Assembly (NCBI RefSeq): GCF_019720895.1
Contig: NZ_JAHKSH010000005.1
Span: 1-64,000 of the forward strand
Direction: 5' to 3'
DNA: 64,000 nt
Source of the DNA: Microbacterium salitolerans
Lineage (GTDB): Bacteria; Actinomycetota; Actinomycetes; Actinomycetales; Microbacteriaceae
The translations under genes and the position numbers were made by a program. The first letter of the stretch is position 1. Each line of letters opens with the position of its first letter. The notes beneath the pieces are model-generated. The model was given only the letters and a program-made list of their open reading frames with translations, made no database searches and had not been told where the DNA came from. Positions 46,756 through 56,330 of this stretch are shown piece by piece.

Positions 46756-49614
46756 TCAGTCGTCGCGGCCCGTGAGCTGCCACGCGTCTTCACCCTCGGA
46801 CTCGTCGACCACCGGCCTGCCCGCGAACTGCTGTTCGATGGGATCGGTGTCGTAGCGGTCGTCGGAGAGGGGAGCAGCCTGCGGCACGTCGGTCGGCGCC
46901 GTCGTCGCCTCGGCGCGGTCCGCCGCCGCCGGAGTCGCCTCGCGAGCGGCCGCGGGCGGCTCCTGGCCCTTGAGCTTGGCGAGAACCGCCGCCAGCTGCT
47001 CGGGCGCCACGAGCACGTCGCGTGCCTTCGACCCCTCGGAGGGGCCGACGATCTCGCGTGACTCGAGCAGGTCCATGAGCCGGCCGGCCTTCGCGAATCC
47101 GACGCGCAGCTTCCGCTGGAGCATCGACGTCGAGCCGAACTGACTCGACACGATCAGCTCGGTCGCCGCGAGGAGCACCTCGAGGTCGTCTCCGATGTCC
47201 TCGTCGATCTCCTTCTTCTTCGTCTCGATCGCCTCGGCGACATCGGAACGGTACTCGGGCCTGGCCTGCCCGGTGACGTGCCGGACGACCGAATCGATCT
47301 CGGCTTCCGTGACCCAGGCGCCCTGCAGGCGGAAGGGCTTCGAAGATCCCATCGGCGAGAACAGCGCGTCGCCCTGGCCGATGAGCTTGTCGGCGCCCGG
47401 TCCATCGAGGATGACGCGGGAGTCGGTCACGCTCGTGACCGCGAAGGCGAGGCGCGACGGCACATTCGCCTTGATCAGACCCGTGACGACGTCGACGGAC
47501 GGGCGCTGAGTCGCCAGCACGAGGTGGATGCCCGAGGCGCGCGCGAGCTGGGTGATGCGCACGATCGAATCCTCGACGTCGCGCGGAGCGACCATCATGA
47601 GATCGGCGAGCTCGTCGACGACCACGAGCAGGTACGGGTAGGGCTTGAGTACGCGCTCTGATCCGACCGGAAGCTGGATCTCATCGTTCACGACAGCCCG
47701 GTTGAAGTCGTCGATGTGGCGGAACCCGAACGACGCGAGGTCGTCGTACCGCATGTCCATCTCCTTCACGACCCACTGCAGCGCCTCGGCGGCCTTCTTG
47801 GGGTTCGTGATGATGGGCGTGATGAGGTGCGGCACACCCGCGTAGCTCGTGAGCTCGACGCGCTTCGGGTCGACGAGCACCATGCGCACGTCGCTCGGCT
47901 TGGCGTGCATCAGCAGGCTCGTGATCATCGAGTTCACGAAGCTCGACTTGCCGGACCCGGTCGAGCCCGCGACCAGCAGGTGGGGCATCTTCGCGAGGTT
48001 CGCGACGACGAAGCCGCCCGAGACGTCTTTGCCGACGCCGATCGTGAGGGGGTGCGTCGACTTCTGCGCCGCCGGCGAGCGCAGGACGTCGCCCAGCGCG
48101 ACCGTCTCGCGGTCGGTGTTCGGGATCTCGATGCCGATTGCGCTTTTGCCCGGAATCGGCGCGAGGATGCGCACATCGTTCGACGCGACGGCGTACGAGA
48201 TGGTGCTGGACAGCTGCGTGATCTTCTCGACCTTGACGCCCGGACCGAGCTCGACCTCGTACTGGGTGACGGTCGGACCGCGTGAGAAGCCCGAGACCTT
48301 CGCGTCGATCTTGAACTCCGCGAAGACCTTCTCGATCTGCGCGACGATGTGATCGTTCGCGTCGGAGCTGACGACCGCGGGGGGTCCTGCCGCGAGCGCT
48401 GCCGCCGACGGCAGGATATAGGGCGCCTCGGGAGGCTGCGGACCGCGCACCCCGGGGCCGTCGGTGCCGAAGCCCGAGATGCCGCCGAGCTCCTCGTCGT
48501 CGCCCTCGCCGTCTCCCATGAGCCCGAGTCGCGCGTCGCTGAGGTCACCCGACGCGCGCAGGTTCCGCAGCGCGGGATCGTTCAGCACCTCGGTCGCGGC
48601 AGCCGCCGGATCCGGTGTCGGTGTCGTGTCGAGGACGGGAGCCGGCTCGTCGCGCACGACCGCCTTGTCGTAGCCGCCGTCCTTCTGCTCCGACAGGAGG
48701 TCGGTGAGCTCCTGCGGATCGGTGACCGCTTCGACGTCGGTCTCGCGCCCGGACGCGTTGCGGCGCCACCAGGGCAGCTCGTCCGCGCCGTCGAAGAGCT
48801 CGGGATCGTCGCTCTTCTTCTTGCGCCCGCGACGTCCGCGCGCGGGCTTGTCGTCGTCGAGCACCTTCGTGGGCGCGTCGGAGTCGACAGGCTGCTCGTC
48901 GGGGCGCTCGGCGTCGAACATCCACGTGTACAGGTCGCCGAGCCGACGGCCGATGCGGTTCGGCGGCGTCTTGGTGATGATCAGAAGGCTCAGAGCGATG
49001 AGCACGCCGAGCACGATGTATCCGCCGATCGGCGTGATGAGGAGCGCGAGCGGTTCGCCGACCATCCAGCCGAACAGCCCGCCGGCCTCGCTCAGCGCGG
49101 GCATCCCCTGCACCGGCTCGGGGCGGCCGAGCGCGAGGTGGCAGATGCCGGCGACCGAGACCGTGAACAGGGCGAAGCCGATGCCGACGCGGCCGTTGTC
49201 ATTGACCGACGCGGGGTGACGGAACAGCCACCCGGCGAGGAAGAGCAGGAGCACCGGGAACACGAACGCCGTGCGACCGACGAGGAGGCCGAAGGTGTAG
49301 GCGCTGATCTGCGCCGCGATGTGGTCGCCGATGAAGAACCACTCGACGACGGCGCCGGCGACCGCGAGCAGGACGAGCAGCAGCGGGAAGCCGTCGCGAC
49401 GATCGTCGCGTTCGAGGCTCTCGGATCCGAAGGCGCGGAAGAGCCCGCCAACGGCATGCGCGATGCCGTTCCAGGCGCGCACAGGCACGGCCGGACGATC
49501 GACGTCGTCGATGTGCTTCTTGGGCGCAGCCGCAGACCGACGCGGTGCCCCCTTCGAGGAGGCGCCGCGACCGTTCTGCGCAGATTTCTTGGGCGCGGTG
49601 GACGAGCGAGCCAT
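46756..49614 (-). CDS. ftsK: DNA translocase FtsK/SpoIIIE
   Basis: Pumps chromosome ends through the closing septum. The 952-residue protein has a Lys/Ala-rich start, four or five membrane helices (about 75-245), a charged linker (about 250-420), then the motor with Walker [10 protein letters not shown] and Walker [14 protein letters not shown]. The C-terminal gamma winged helix ([20 protein letters not shown]) reads KOPS sites. TACCGT lies seven bases before ATG 49614 (leaderless); an ATG ten codons upstream is unlikely. Confidence 0.96.
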   Translation of the reverse strand: MARSSTAPKKSAQNGRGASSKGAPRRSAAAPKKHIDDVDRPAVPVRAWNGIAHAVGGLFRAFGSESLERDDRRDGFPLLLVLLAVAGAVVEWFFIGDHIAAQISAYTFGLLVGRTAFVFPVLLLFLAGWLFRHPASVNDNGRVGIGFALFTVSVAGICHLALGRPEPVQGMPALSEAGGLFGWMVGEPLALLITPIGGYIVLGVLIALSLLIITKTPPNRIGRRLGDLYTWMFDAERPDEQPVDSDAPTKVLDDDKPARGRRGRKKKSDDPELFDGADELPWWRRNASGRETDVEAVTDPQELTDLLSEQKDGGYDKAVVRDEPAPVLDTTPTPDPAAAATEVLNDPALRNLRASGDLSDARLGLMGDGEGDDEELGGISGFGTDGPGVRGPQPPEAPYILPSAAALAAGPPAVVSSDANDHIVAQIEKVFAEFKIDAKVSGFSRGPTVTQYEVELGPGVKVEKITQLSSTISYAVASNDVRILAPIPGKSAIGIEIPNTDRETVALGDVLRSPAAQKSTHPLTIGVGKDVSGGFVVANLAKMPHLLVAGSTGSGKSSFVNSMITSLLMHAKPSDVRMVLVDPKRVELTSYAGVPHLITPIITNPKKAAEALQWVVKEMDMRYDDLASFGFRHIDDFNRAVVNDEIQLPVGSERVLKPYPYLLVVVDELADLMMVAPRDVEDSIVRITQLARASGIHLVLATQRPSVDVVTGLIKANVPSRLAFAVTSVTDSRVILDGPGADKLIGQGDALFSPMGSSKPFRLQGAWVTEAEIDSVVRHVTGQARPEYRSDVAEAIETKKKEIDEDIGDDLEVLLAATELIVSSQFGSTSMLQRKLRVGFAKAGRLMDLLESREIVGPSEGSKARDVLVAPEQLAAVLAKLKGQEPPAAAREATPAAADRAEATTAPTDVPQAAPLSDDRYDTDPIEQQFAGRPVVDESEGEDAWQLTGRDD

Positions 49615-49658
49615 GAGATCAACGGTACGTCGGACCTCCGACAAACGAACGCAGGACG

Positions 49659-49708
49659 CGCACGGCCCGGGCGAATCCCCTGTTTCAGGGAGTCGCCAGG
49701 GCCGTACG
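49659..49708 (-). terminator. Nested hairpin between rnj and ftsK
   Basis: Outer pairing ACGGCCC/GGGCCGT and an inner GGCGA-A-TCCC/GGGA-G-TCGCC stem form a bulged structure just after the rnj stop; probable terminator before the ftsK promoter. Confidence 0.6.
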
Positions 49709-49716
49709 CGCGTGTT

Positions 49717-51393
49717 CTACGCCTCGATGACGAGCGGGACGATCATCGGGCGGCGGCGCAGCCGCTGGCTGACCCAGCGTCCGATCGTGCGGCGGACGAC
49801 CTGCGAGAGCGCGTGGTTGTCGCGCACGCCCTTCTGGGCGGCCTCCTCGAGGGCGCTGACGATCTTCGGCTTGACCTTGTCGAAGACCTTGTCGTCCTCC
49901 GCGATGCCTCGCGCGTGGATCTCGGGACCCGACACGATCTGGCCCGTCTTGGCGTCGACGACGATGATGACCGAGACGAAGCCCTCTTCGCCGAGCACCC
50001 GGCGGTCCTTGAGGTCGGCATCGGTGATCGCACCCACGGTCGACCCGTCGACGTATACGAAGCCGATGTCGAGCTGACCCGACACCCATGCCTCGCCGTC
50101 CTTGAGGTCGATCGAGGTGCCGTTCTCGGCGATGAATGTCTGGGACTCGGGGATCCCCGAGTCCTGCGCGACCTTCGCGTTCGCCATGAGGTGCCGGTAC
50201 TCGCCGTGCACGGGGAGGACGTTCTTGGGCTTCAGGATGTTGTAGCAGTAGAGCAGCTCGCCCGCCGACGCGTGGCCCGAGACGTGCACCTTCGCGTTGG
50301 CCTTGTGCACGACGTTCGCGCCCAGCTTCGTCAGCCCGTCGATCACGCGGTAGACCGCGTTCTCGTTGCCGGGGATGAGGCTCGACGCGAGGATGACGGT
50401 GTCGCCCTCTCCCGGTTCGATCGCGTGGTCGAGGTTGGCCATGCGGCTGAGCACCGCCATCGGCTCCCCCTGCGACCCTGTCGACATGTAGACGATCTCG
50501 TCGTCGGGGATGTCGCCGGACTTCTTGTAGTCGACGAGAGTCCCCTTGGGGACCTCGAGGTAGCCGAGCTGCTCGGCGATCGTCATGTTGCGCACCATCG
50601 AGCGGCCGAGGAGCGCGACGCGACGGCCGTTGATGTGCGCCGCATCGATGACCTGCTGCACGCGGTGCACGTGACTCGAGAAGCTCGCGACGATGACGCG
50701 GCCCGTCGTCTTCGACATCACCTGTTCGAGCACGGGGCCGATCTGGCGCTCGGTGGGCGTGAAGCCGGGCACCTCGGCGTTCGTCGAGTCGGGCAGGAAG
50801 AGGTCGACGCCCTCCTCGCCCAGCCGCGCGAACGCGCGCAGGTCGGTGAGGCGGCCGTCGAGCGGCAGCTGATCCATCTTGAAGTCGCCCGTGTGCAGCA
50901 CGAGGCCGGCCTCCGTGCGGATCGCGATCGCGAGAGCATCGGGGATCGAGTGGTTGACGGCGACGAACTCGAGTCCGAAGGGGCCGACCGAGATCTTCTC
51001 GCCCTCGCGGACGACCGTCGAGCGCGGGGTGATCCGGTGCTCCTTGAGCTTCGCGGCGGTGAGCGCGAGCGTGAGCTTGGATCCGTAGATCGGGATGTCC
51101 TCGCGGAGCCGCAGCAGGTACGGAACCGCACCGATGTGGTCTTCGTGGCCGTGCGTGAGCACGAGACCCACGACGTCGTCGAGGCGGCCGCGAAGCGCCT
51201 CCATGTCGGGGAGGATGAGGTCGACGCCCGGCTGGTGCTCTTCGGGGAAGAGCACACCGCAGTCGATGATGAGGATCTTGCCGTCGAACTCGTACATCGC
51301 CATGTTGCGGCCGACCTCGCCGAGGCCGCCGAGAGGCGTGACGCGCAGGGCGCCGGAGTCGAGTTCAGGCGGATCGAAGACAGGAGTGGACAT
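49717..51393 (-). CDS. rnj: Ribonuclease J
   Basis: Metallo-beta-lactamase nuclease with endo- and 5'-exonuclease activity in rRNA maturation and mRNA decay. The 558-residue protein shows HGHEDHIGA, HTGDFKMDQ, the beta-CASP block (VIVASFSSHVHRVQQ, STGSQGEPM) and VHVSGHAS. Length is normal. Follows dapA by 33 bases, probably the same transcript. Confidence 0.95.
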   Translation of the reverse strand: MSTPVFDPPELDSGALRVTPLGGLGEVGRNMAMYEFDGKILIIDCGVLFPEEHQPGVDLILPDMEALRGRLDDVVGLVLTHGHEDHIGAVPYLLRLREDIPIYGSKLTLALTAAKLKEHRITPRSTVVREGEKISVGPFGLEFVAVNHSIPDALAIAIRTEAGLVLHTGDFKMDQLPLDGRLTDLRAFARLGEEGVDLFLPDSTNAEVPGFTPTERQIGPVLEQVMSKTTGRVIVASFSSHVHRVQQVIDAAHINGRRVALLGRSMVRNMTIAEQLGYLEVPKGTLVDYKKSGDIPDDEIVYMSTGSQGEPMAVLSRMANLDHAIEPGEGDTVILASSLIPGNENAVYRVIDGLTKLGANVVHKANAKVHVSGHASAGELLYCYNILKPKNVLPVHGEYRHLMANAKVAQDSGIPESQTFIAENGTSIDLKDGEAWVSGQLDIGFVYVDGSTVGAITDADLKDRRVLGEEGFVSVIIVVDAKTGQIVSGPEIHARGIAEDDKVFDKVKPKIVSALEEAAQKGVRDNHALSQVVRRTIGRWVSQRLRRRPMIVPLVIEA

Positions 51394-51426
51394 TGTGCCT
51401 TTCCGCGCGGATGCGCAGGGTATTCG

Positions 51427-52404
51427 TCACCGAGTGGTGCCAGGCACCTTCGGCAGCGCGCCACCCGCGGCCGCGTTGCGGTCGGGGCGGAAGTTCGAGA
51501 AGTCCACGCCGTCGACGTCCTTCACGAGGGCGAGTTCGTCCTCGATGACGGCGGCCTCCCACTCCTCGGGACCGACGAGCGGCAGGCGCACGCGGGGGCT
51601 CGAGATGCGGCCGAGGCCGTGAAGGATGTACTTCGCGGAGACCGTGCCCGGCACGTGCGTCATGACGGCGCGTACGAGGGGCTCGAGCTTCCTGTGCTGT
51701 TCGGTGGCGGTGGTGAGGTCGCCGCGGTTGACCGCGTCGACGATGGTTCGATAAGGGCCTGCGGCGAGGTTCGCCGTGACGCCGATGAGACCCGAGGCGC
51801 CGATGGACAGGTGGGGCAGCGCATTGGCATCGTCGCCCGAGAAGTAGAGCAGGTCGGTCTGGTTCAGCACGCGGCTGACCTCGCTGAAATCGCCCTTGGC
51901 GTCTTTGACGGCGAGGATGTTCGGGTGCTTCGCGAGACGCAGAATCGTCTCGTACTGAATCGGGACGCCCGTGCGCCCCGGAATGTCGTAGAGGATGACC
52001 GGGAGGTCGGTCGAGTCGGCGATCAGGCGGAAGTGCGTGAGGATTCCCGCCTGGGTCGGCTTGTTGTAGTACGGGGTGACGATCATGATGCCGTCCGCGC
52101 CCAGCTTCTCGCTCTTCTGATAGAGCTCGATCGCATGTGCGGTCTCGTTGGATCCGCCGCCCGTGATGATCTTGGCGCGGCCCGCTGAGACGCTCTTGCC
52201 GACCTCGACGAGACGGAGCTTCTCGGGGTCGGTCAGCGTCGACGTCTCGCCCGTCGTTCCGGTCACCACGATGCCGTCCGCACCCGACGAGATGACGTCG
52301 TCGATGTGCTTCTCTGTCGCATCCCAGTCGACTTCGCCGTCGGCCGTCATCGGAGTGACGAGGGCGACGAGAACCTGTCCGAAGGGATTCGCGGCGTGAC
52401 TCAT
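51427..52404 (-). CDS. dapA: 4-hydroxy-tetrahydrodipicolinate synthase
   Basis: Condenses pyruvate with aspartate semialdehyde, first step of the DAP/lysine branch; 325 residues. The Schiff-base Lys167 is in AVKDAKGD, Tyr139 in LYDIPGRTG, and GTTGE at 49-53. TAACCT six bases before the ATG gives a leaderless start. The C-terminal 25 residues are a Pro/Ala/Gly-rich tail. Confidence 0.96.
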   Translation of the reverse strand: MSHAANPFGQVLVALVTPMTADGEVDWDATEKHIDDVISSGADGIVVTGTTGETSTLTDPEKLRLVEVGKSVSAGRAKIITGGGSNETAHAIELYQKSEKLGADGIMIVTPYYNKPTQAGILTHFRLIADSTDLPVILYDIPGRTGVPIQYETILRLAKHPNILAVKDAKGDFSEVSRVLNQTDLLYFSGDDANALPHLSIGASGLIGVTANLAAGPYRTIVDAVNRGDLTTATEQHRKLEPLVRAVMTHVPGTVSAKYILHGLGRISSPRVRLPLVGPEEWEAAVIEDELALVKDVDGVDFSNFRPDRNAAAGGALPKVPGTTR

Positions 52405-52413
52405 TCCCCCAGG

Positions 52414-52917
52414 TTATCGCCTGCGGCTGTATGTCAGGAACCGATACCGGAGCCCCGCGGCGCTCACGTGCCAGCCGGTCGCGGGATCAGCGCTCTCGAG
52501 CCGCCATTCGCCGCCGACCTCCGGAGCAGTCGTGTCGCCGTCGACGTCGAGATCGATCTCGGTGACCCACAGCTCATCGAGGACGCCCATCGCCTGCTCG
52601 TAGATCTGGCCTCCGCCGATGACCCATGCATCCTCCGACAGCTCGCGCGCACGTGCGATACCCGCGTCGAGAGAGGCGACGACCTCTCCCCCGGGTGCCG
52701 AATACGCCGCGTCCCTCGTCACGACGATGTTCGCGCGTCCGGGAAGGGGACGGAACCGATCGGGGAAGGACTCCCACGTGCGACGGCCCATCACGACCGG
52801 AGCGCCCGACGTCGCGCGCGCGAAGTGCGCGAGATCCTCCGGCAGGTGCCACGGCATGGACCCGGCGTCGCCGACGACCCGACCGCGGGCCTGCGCCCAG
52901 ATCGCTCGCAGCACCAT
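52414..52917 (-). CDS. folA: Dihydrofolate reductase
   Basis: NADPH-dependent reduction of dihydrofolate, renewing the cofactor used by ThyA. The 167-residue protein has AIWAQARGRVVGDAGSMPWHLPEDL (Trp-Pro-x-Leu plus the acidic residue), VMGRRTWESFP and VIGGGQIYEQA. Its ATG shares one base with the thyA stop, so enzyme and recycler are co-translated. Confidence 0.95.
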   Translation of the reverse strand: MVLRAIWAQARGRVVGDAGSMPWHLPEDLAHFARATSGAPVVMGRRTWESFPDRFRPLPGRANIVVTRDAAYSAPGGEVVASLDAGIARARELSEDAWVIGGGQIYEQAMGVLDELWVTEIDLDVDGDTTAPEVGGEWRLESADPATGWHVSAAGLRYRFLTYSRRR

Positions 52918-53723
52918 CAGACGGCCACGGCGCCGCGGATCGCGGGGTGGTGCTCGTAGCCCACCACCTCGAAGTCGTCGTAGTCGTACTCGAAGATGCT
53001 CGGCGCCTTCTTCATGCGCAGCGTCGGGTACGGATACGGATCCCGCGAGAGCTGCTCGTCGACCTGCGCGCGGTGGTTGTCGTAGATGTGACAGTCGCCG
53101 CCCGTCCACACGAACTCGCCCGGTTCGAGGCCCGCCTGCTGCGCCATCATCATCGTCAGCATCGCGTAGCTCGCGATGTTGAACGGCACCCCGAGGAACA
53201 GATCGGCGCTGCGCTGATACAGCTGGCAGCTCAGCCGCCCGTCTGCCACGTAGAACTGGAACATCGCGTGGCACGGCGGAAGCGCCATGTCGGAGACCTC
53301 GGACGGATTCCACGCCGAGACGATCATGCGGCGGGAGTCGGGGGTCTGCCGGATCTGGTCGAGAACCTGCGCGATCTGATCGATGTGGCCGCCGTCCGGC
53401 GTGGGCCACGACCGCCACTGCACGCCATACACCGGGCCGAGGTCGCCGTTCTCGTCGGCCCACTCATCCCAGATGGTGACGCCGCGCTCCTGCAGCCAGC
53501 GGATGTTCGAGTCGCCGCGCAGAAACCACAGCAGCTCGAGCGCGACCGACTTGACGTGCACGCGCTTGGTCGTGATGAGCGGGAACCCCTGCGAGAGGTC
53601 GTAGCGCATCTGCCGCCCGAAGACGCTCGTCGTCCCCGTCCCCGTGCGGTCGGACTTGCGGGTGCCGTTCGCGAGCACATCGCGCAGCAGGTCCTCGTAC
53701 GGGGTCGGGATCGCGTCCGTCAT
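52917..53723 (-). CDS. thyA: Thymidylate synthase
   Basis: Methylates dUMP with methylene-tetrahydrofolate; 268 residues. The nucleophile is Cys151 in [12 protein letters not shown], preceded by the Arg pair (DSRRM) and followed by [19 protein letters not shown] 53723 has TACCCT six bases upstream and GGAGG one base upstream, so it is probably leaderless; the longer frame to 53786 is unlikely. Confidence 0.97.
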   Translation of the reverse strand: MTDAIPTPYEDLLRDVLANGTRKSDRTGTGTTSVFGRQMRYDLSQGFPLITTKRVHVKSVALELLWFLRGDSNIRWLQERGVTIWDEWADENGDLGPVYGVQWRSWPTPDGGHIDQIAQVLDQIRQTPDSRRMIVSAWNPSEVSDMALPPCHAMFQFYVADGRLSCQLYQRSADLFLGVPFNIASYAMLTMMMAQQAGLEPGEFVWTGGDCHIYDNHRAQVDEQLSRDPYPYPTLRMKKAPSIFEYDYDDFEVVGYEHHPAIRGAVAV

Positions 53724-53846
53724 GCCTCCAGGGTATGCGTTCGAGACCCCGATGCGACGCGCCGCGCACGCGACTGTTCCCCGCACGGCGTCTCGTGGCT
53801 AGGCTGGCGACGACCCGCTCACTTTCAACCCGCGAGGAGTCACAAC

Positions 53847-54269
53847 ATGTCTGTCACCAGCGAAGCGACGGCCACCTGGTCCGGAACCCTCTTCGAGGGA
53901 TCCGGATCCGTGACGCCCGCCTCGGGCATCGGAACCTTCCCCGTCAACTGGAAGGCTCGCAGCGAGGGCGCGGAGTCGACGACGACTCCGGAAGAGCTCA
54001 TCGCGGCGGCCCACTCATCGTGCTTCAACATGGCGCTGTCGAACGCGCTCGCGCAGGCCGGTTCGCCGGCGGAGAAGATCTCGACGACCGCGTCCGTGAC
54101 GTTCGTGCCCGGCACCGGCGTGACGGGCAGCCACCTCAACGTGGCCGCCACGGTTCCCGGGCTGAGCGAGGAGCAGTTCGAGGAGCTCGCCGAGAGCGCC
54201 AAGGCGGGATGCCCCATCTCGCAGGCGCTCGCCGGCATCGACATCACCATCGAGGCGACGCTCGACTGA
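53847..54269 (+). CDS. OsmC-family peroxiredoxin
   Basis: Cytoplasmic thiol peroxidase of the OsmC/Ohr family, 140 residues. The two redox cysteines are Cys59 (AAHSSCFNMAL) and Cys122 (AGCPISQAL), with the EELIAAAHSSC motif of the OsmC branch. GAGGAG precedes the ATG. Single-gene transcript ending at a strong terminator. Confidence 0.93.
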   Translation: MSVTSEATATWSGTLFEGSGSVTPASGIGTFPVNWKARSEGAESTTTPEELIAAAHSSCFNMALSNALAQAGSPAEKISTTASVTFVPGTGVTGSHLNVAATVPGLSEEQFEELAESAKAGCPISQALAGIDITIEATLD

Positions 54270-54284
54270 TCGCCCGATCATACG

Positions 54285-54320
54285 GAACGGGCCCGGATCG
54301 ATGACGATCCGGGCCCGTTC
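54285..54320 (+). terminator. Terminator after the OsmC gene
   Basis: GAACGGGCCCGGATCG/CGATCCGGGCCCGTTC, a perfect 16-base stem with a four-base loop; can also serve the minus-strand gene ending at 54386. Confidence 0.85.
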
Positions 54321-54385
54321 TGCGTCTGAGAGGGGCGGCATCAGCCCGAGCGCGATACGGTCGCCGCGCGCGAAGCCGGGCTCAT

Positions 54386-54829
54386 CTAGCCTCCCGACTT
54401 CGACAGACGGATCGCCGTGCGGACGGCCGCCCGTGCCCGCTTGCGGTCGCCCGCCGCGTCGTACGCGACGCTGAGCCGGAACCACGCGCGCCAGCTGTCG
54501 GGATCGCTCTCGACCTCGGCCTGATAGGTGGGGAAGACGGCATCGGCGTCTGCGCGCACGACGCGGCCCGACGGCGTGAGAGCGACCTCGTCGTCGGGCA
54601 GGGCGCCCTCGGCGTCGAGGCGCTTCGCGAGCGTGTCGGCCCGCCACCCGAACCACAGCTCGCGGCCGAGCGCCCACGCGCCGACGAACGGGAAGACGAG
54701 GATCGCCGTCCCCATGACGACGGCGACCGGATCGCCTGTGCCGATCAGCGCGATCCCACGGCCGCCGAGCAGCCAGATGTACAGCGCGAAGACCGCCGCC
54801 ATCGCGACGACGCCGATGCGAGTGCCCAC
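54386..54829 (-). CDS. Small membrane protein with a TPR-like tail
   Basis: A 147-residue protein I do not recognise by name. Two membrane helices (about 6-24 and 32-55) are followed by a charged region, and the last 40 residues (PDSWRAWFRLSVAYDAAGDR, then KRARAAVRTAIRL) look like a tetratricopeptide-type helix pair. Start is GTG 54829, two bases after the dapB stop; an ATG nine codons later is the alternative. Probably co-transcribed with dapB. Confidence 0.7.
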   Translation of the reverse strand: MGTRIGVVAMAAVFALYIWLLGGRGIALIGTGDPVAVVMGTAILVFPFVGAWALGRELWFGWRADTLAKRLDAEGALPDDEVALTPSGRVVRADADAVFPTYQAEVESDPDSWRAWFRLSVAYDAAGDRKRARAAVRTAIRLSKSGG

Positions 54830-54831
54830 GG

Positions 54832-55635
54832 TCAGGCGATCGTGGAGCGCGCGACCTGACCCGACACGCCGCCATCGTCGACGGGCTTCGTCGAGGCCTG
54901 CCGCGGGCCGCCGATGCCGATGTCGATGAAGCTCTCGAGCCCGACGACCACGCCGGCCGCGTCGACCGCGGCGTCGAGCGCGATGCGGATGCCCGGCGCA
55001 TATGCGGCCGCGGGATCCGCCGTGTCGTGGATGAGGGAGAGGCTCTCGCCGGGGCCGGAGAGGATCGTCTCCTGCCGTGCGACGACGCCGGGCCGTCGCA
55101 GGGAGTGGACCGGGATGCTCGCGACCTGCTGACCGCGGGCGCGCTGGTCGACGTGGGGCGCCTCGACCGGTGTGTCGCGCGCCGCCGCGATGAGCTCGGC
55201 TGTGCGGACGGCGGTGCCGCTGGGCGAGTCGACCTTCGTGTCGCGATGCGCCTCGACGATCTCGGCGAAGGAGAAGAACGGCGCGGCCGCGGCGGCGAGA
55301 GCCGAGCCGAGCACGGATCCCAGGGAGAAGTTGGGGATGAACACCACGCCCGTCCCCGCGGCTTCGATCTCGGGCCGCAGGCGAGCGATCCGCTCGGCCG
55401 ACCACCCGCTGGTTCCCACGAGCACGTTGATGCCGCGCTCGGTGGCGGCGCGGACCACGTCGGCGCTCACCTGCGGGTGGGTCGTGTCGACGACGAGATC
55501 GGCGCCGTCGATCTCGCTGAGGGCGCTCGCCGAGGTGAGCACGGCGTGCAGGTCGAAGCCCGGCTGCCCCTCGACGATGTCGCGGATGATGCTGCCGAGC
55601 CTGCCGGAGCCGCCGACGAGTGCCACACGTGTCAT
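54832..55635 (-). CDS. dapB: 4-hydroxy-tetrahydrodipicolinate reductase
   Basis: Second enzyme of the DAP branch, 267 residues, NAD(P)H-dependent. GGSGRLGS is the nucleotide-binding loop. The catalytic stretch EAHRDTKVDSPSGTA keeps the proton-donor His and the Lys, though the second His of the common EAHH is Arg. FIPNFSLGS is the dimer/tetramer loop. ATG 55635 has GGAG and TAGGAT upstream; the ATG at 55644 overlaps that -10 hexamer. Confidence 0.94.
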   Translation of the reverse strand: MTRVALVGGSGRLGSIIRDIVEGQPGFDLHAVLTSASALSEIDGADLVVDTTHPQVSADVVRAATERGINVLVGTSGWSAERIARLRPEIEAAGTGVVFIPNFSLGSVLGSALAAAAAPFFSFAEIVEAHRDTKVDSPSGTAVRTAELIAAARDTPVEAPHVDQRARGQQVASIPVHSLRRPGVVARQETILSGPGESLSLIHDTADPAAAYAPGIRIALDAAVDAAGVVVGLESFIDIGIGGPRQASTKPVDDGGVSGQVARSTIA

Positions 55636-55662
55636 GGGCTCCATCCTACGGACCGCCGACCG

Positions 55663-56265
55663 TCAGACGGGCGGCACCTCGGGAAGCCCCGTGCGCAGCT
55701 CGAACGGCAGGTGGGCGACGTCGTTGTGGCTCACGAGCGTCCAGGGTCTGCCCTGCTTCTGCGCCAGCACCGTGAGGCCGCAGTTGGCCTGGTTGAGCGT
55801 CATCCAGCGCCATTCCGCCGCGCCGAGGACCTCGCGCACGAACCAGGAGATGACGAAGTTGTGCGAGATGATCAAGTCGTGCGCGTCGCCCTGTTTGCGC
55901 ACGAGGAACTCGCCGATCGCGTCGGACATCTGCGCCGTGCCGGCCTCGATCTCGGCGTCGCTGATCCCCCCGAAGAACGGCTCGTACACGGACGGCGTCT
56001 CTTCCGTCATCCCCGTCGGGACGCAGTCGAACAGGAGCGCGTGCGGCTGCGGATCGATCGCCGGCATGCGCTCGGCGAGGATCTTCGCCGTCTCGGTCGC
56101 CCGGACGAGGGGAGAGTGCCAGACGGAGTCGAAGGGAACGCCGGACAGCCGATCGGCGAGCAGCGCAGCCTGGCGCACACCGCGCGGCGAGAGAGGGCCG
56201 TCTTCGAGCCCGTGCTCCGCGTGCTGATGCTCGCCGTGGCGGACAAGATAGATGTAGTGCGTCAC
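55663..56265 (-). CDS. Histidine-phosphatase-family protein
   Basis: Phosphoglycerate-mutase-like phosphatase, 200 residues. The phosphohistidine is in LVRHGEH, the Arg/Glu region is SPLVRATETA and the second His is in IISHNFVISW. The HGEHQHAEHG insertion just after the RHG motif is His-rich. Substrate unknown. Start GTG 56265. It lies 27 bases upstream of dapB. Confidence 0.88.
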   Translation of the reverse strand: MTHYIYLVRHGEHQHAEHGLEDGPLSPRGVRQAALLADRLSGVPFDSVWHSPLVRATETAKILAERMPAIDPQPHALLFDCVPTGMTEETPSVYEPFFGGISDAEIEAGTAQMSDAIGEFLVRKQGDAHDLIISHNFVISWFVREVLGAAEWRWMTLNQANCGLTVLAQKQGRPWTLVSHNDVAHLPFELRTGLPEVPPV

Positions 56266-56330
56266 AGCCGTTCGCTTCGTCGATTCGATTCGGGCGCAGC
56301 GGACCGTTCGGGCACCGTTGCTCCCCCACC

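Noticed and set aside
48349-52188. Very long (over 1200-codon) plus-strand frame across ftsK, rnj and dapA
   Set aside because: It is the mirror frame of three clearly identified minus-strand genes; high GC keeps stops rare. Composition is Arg/Val/Asp-rich without domains.
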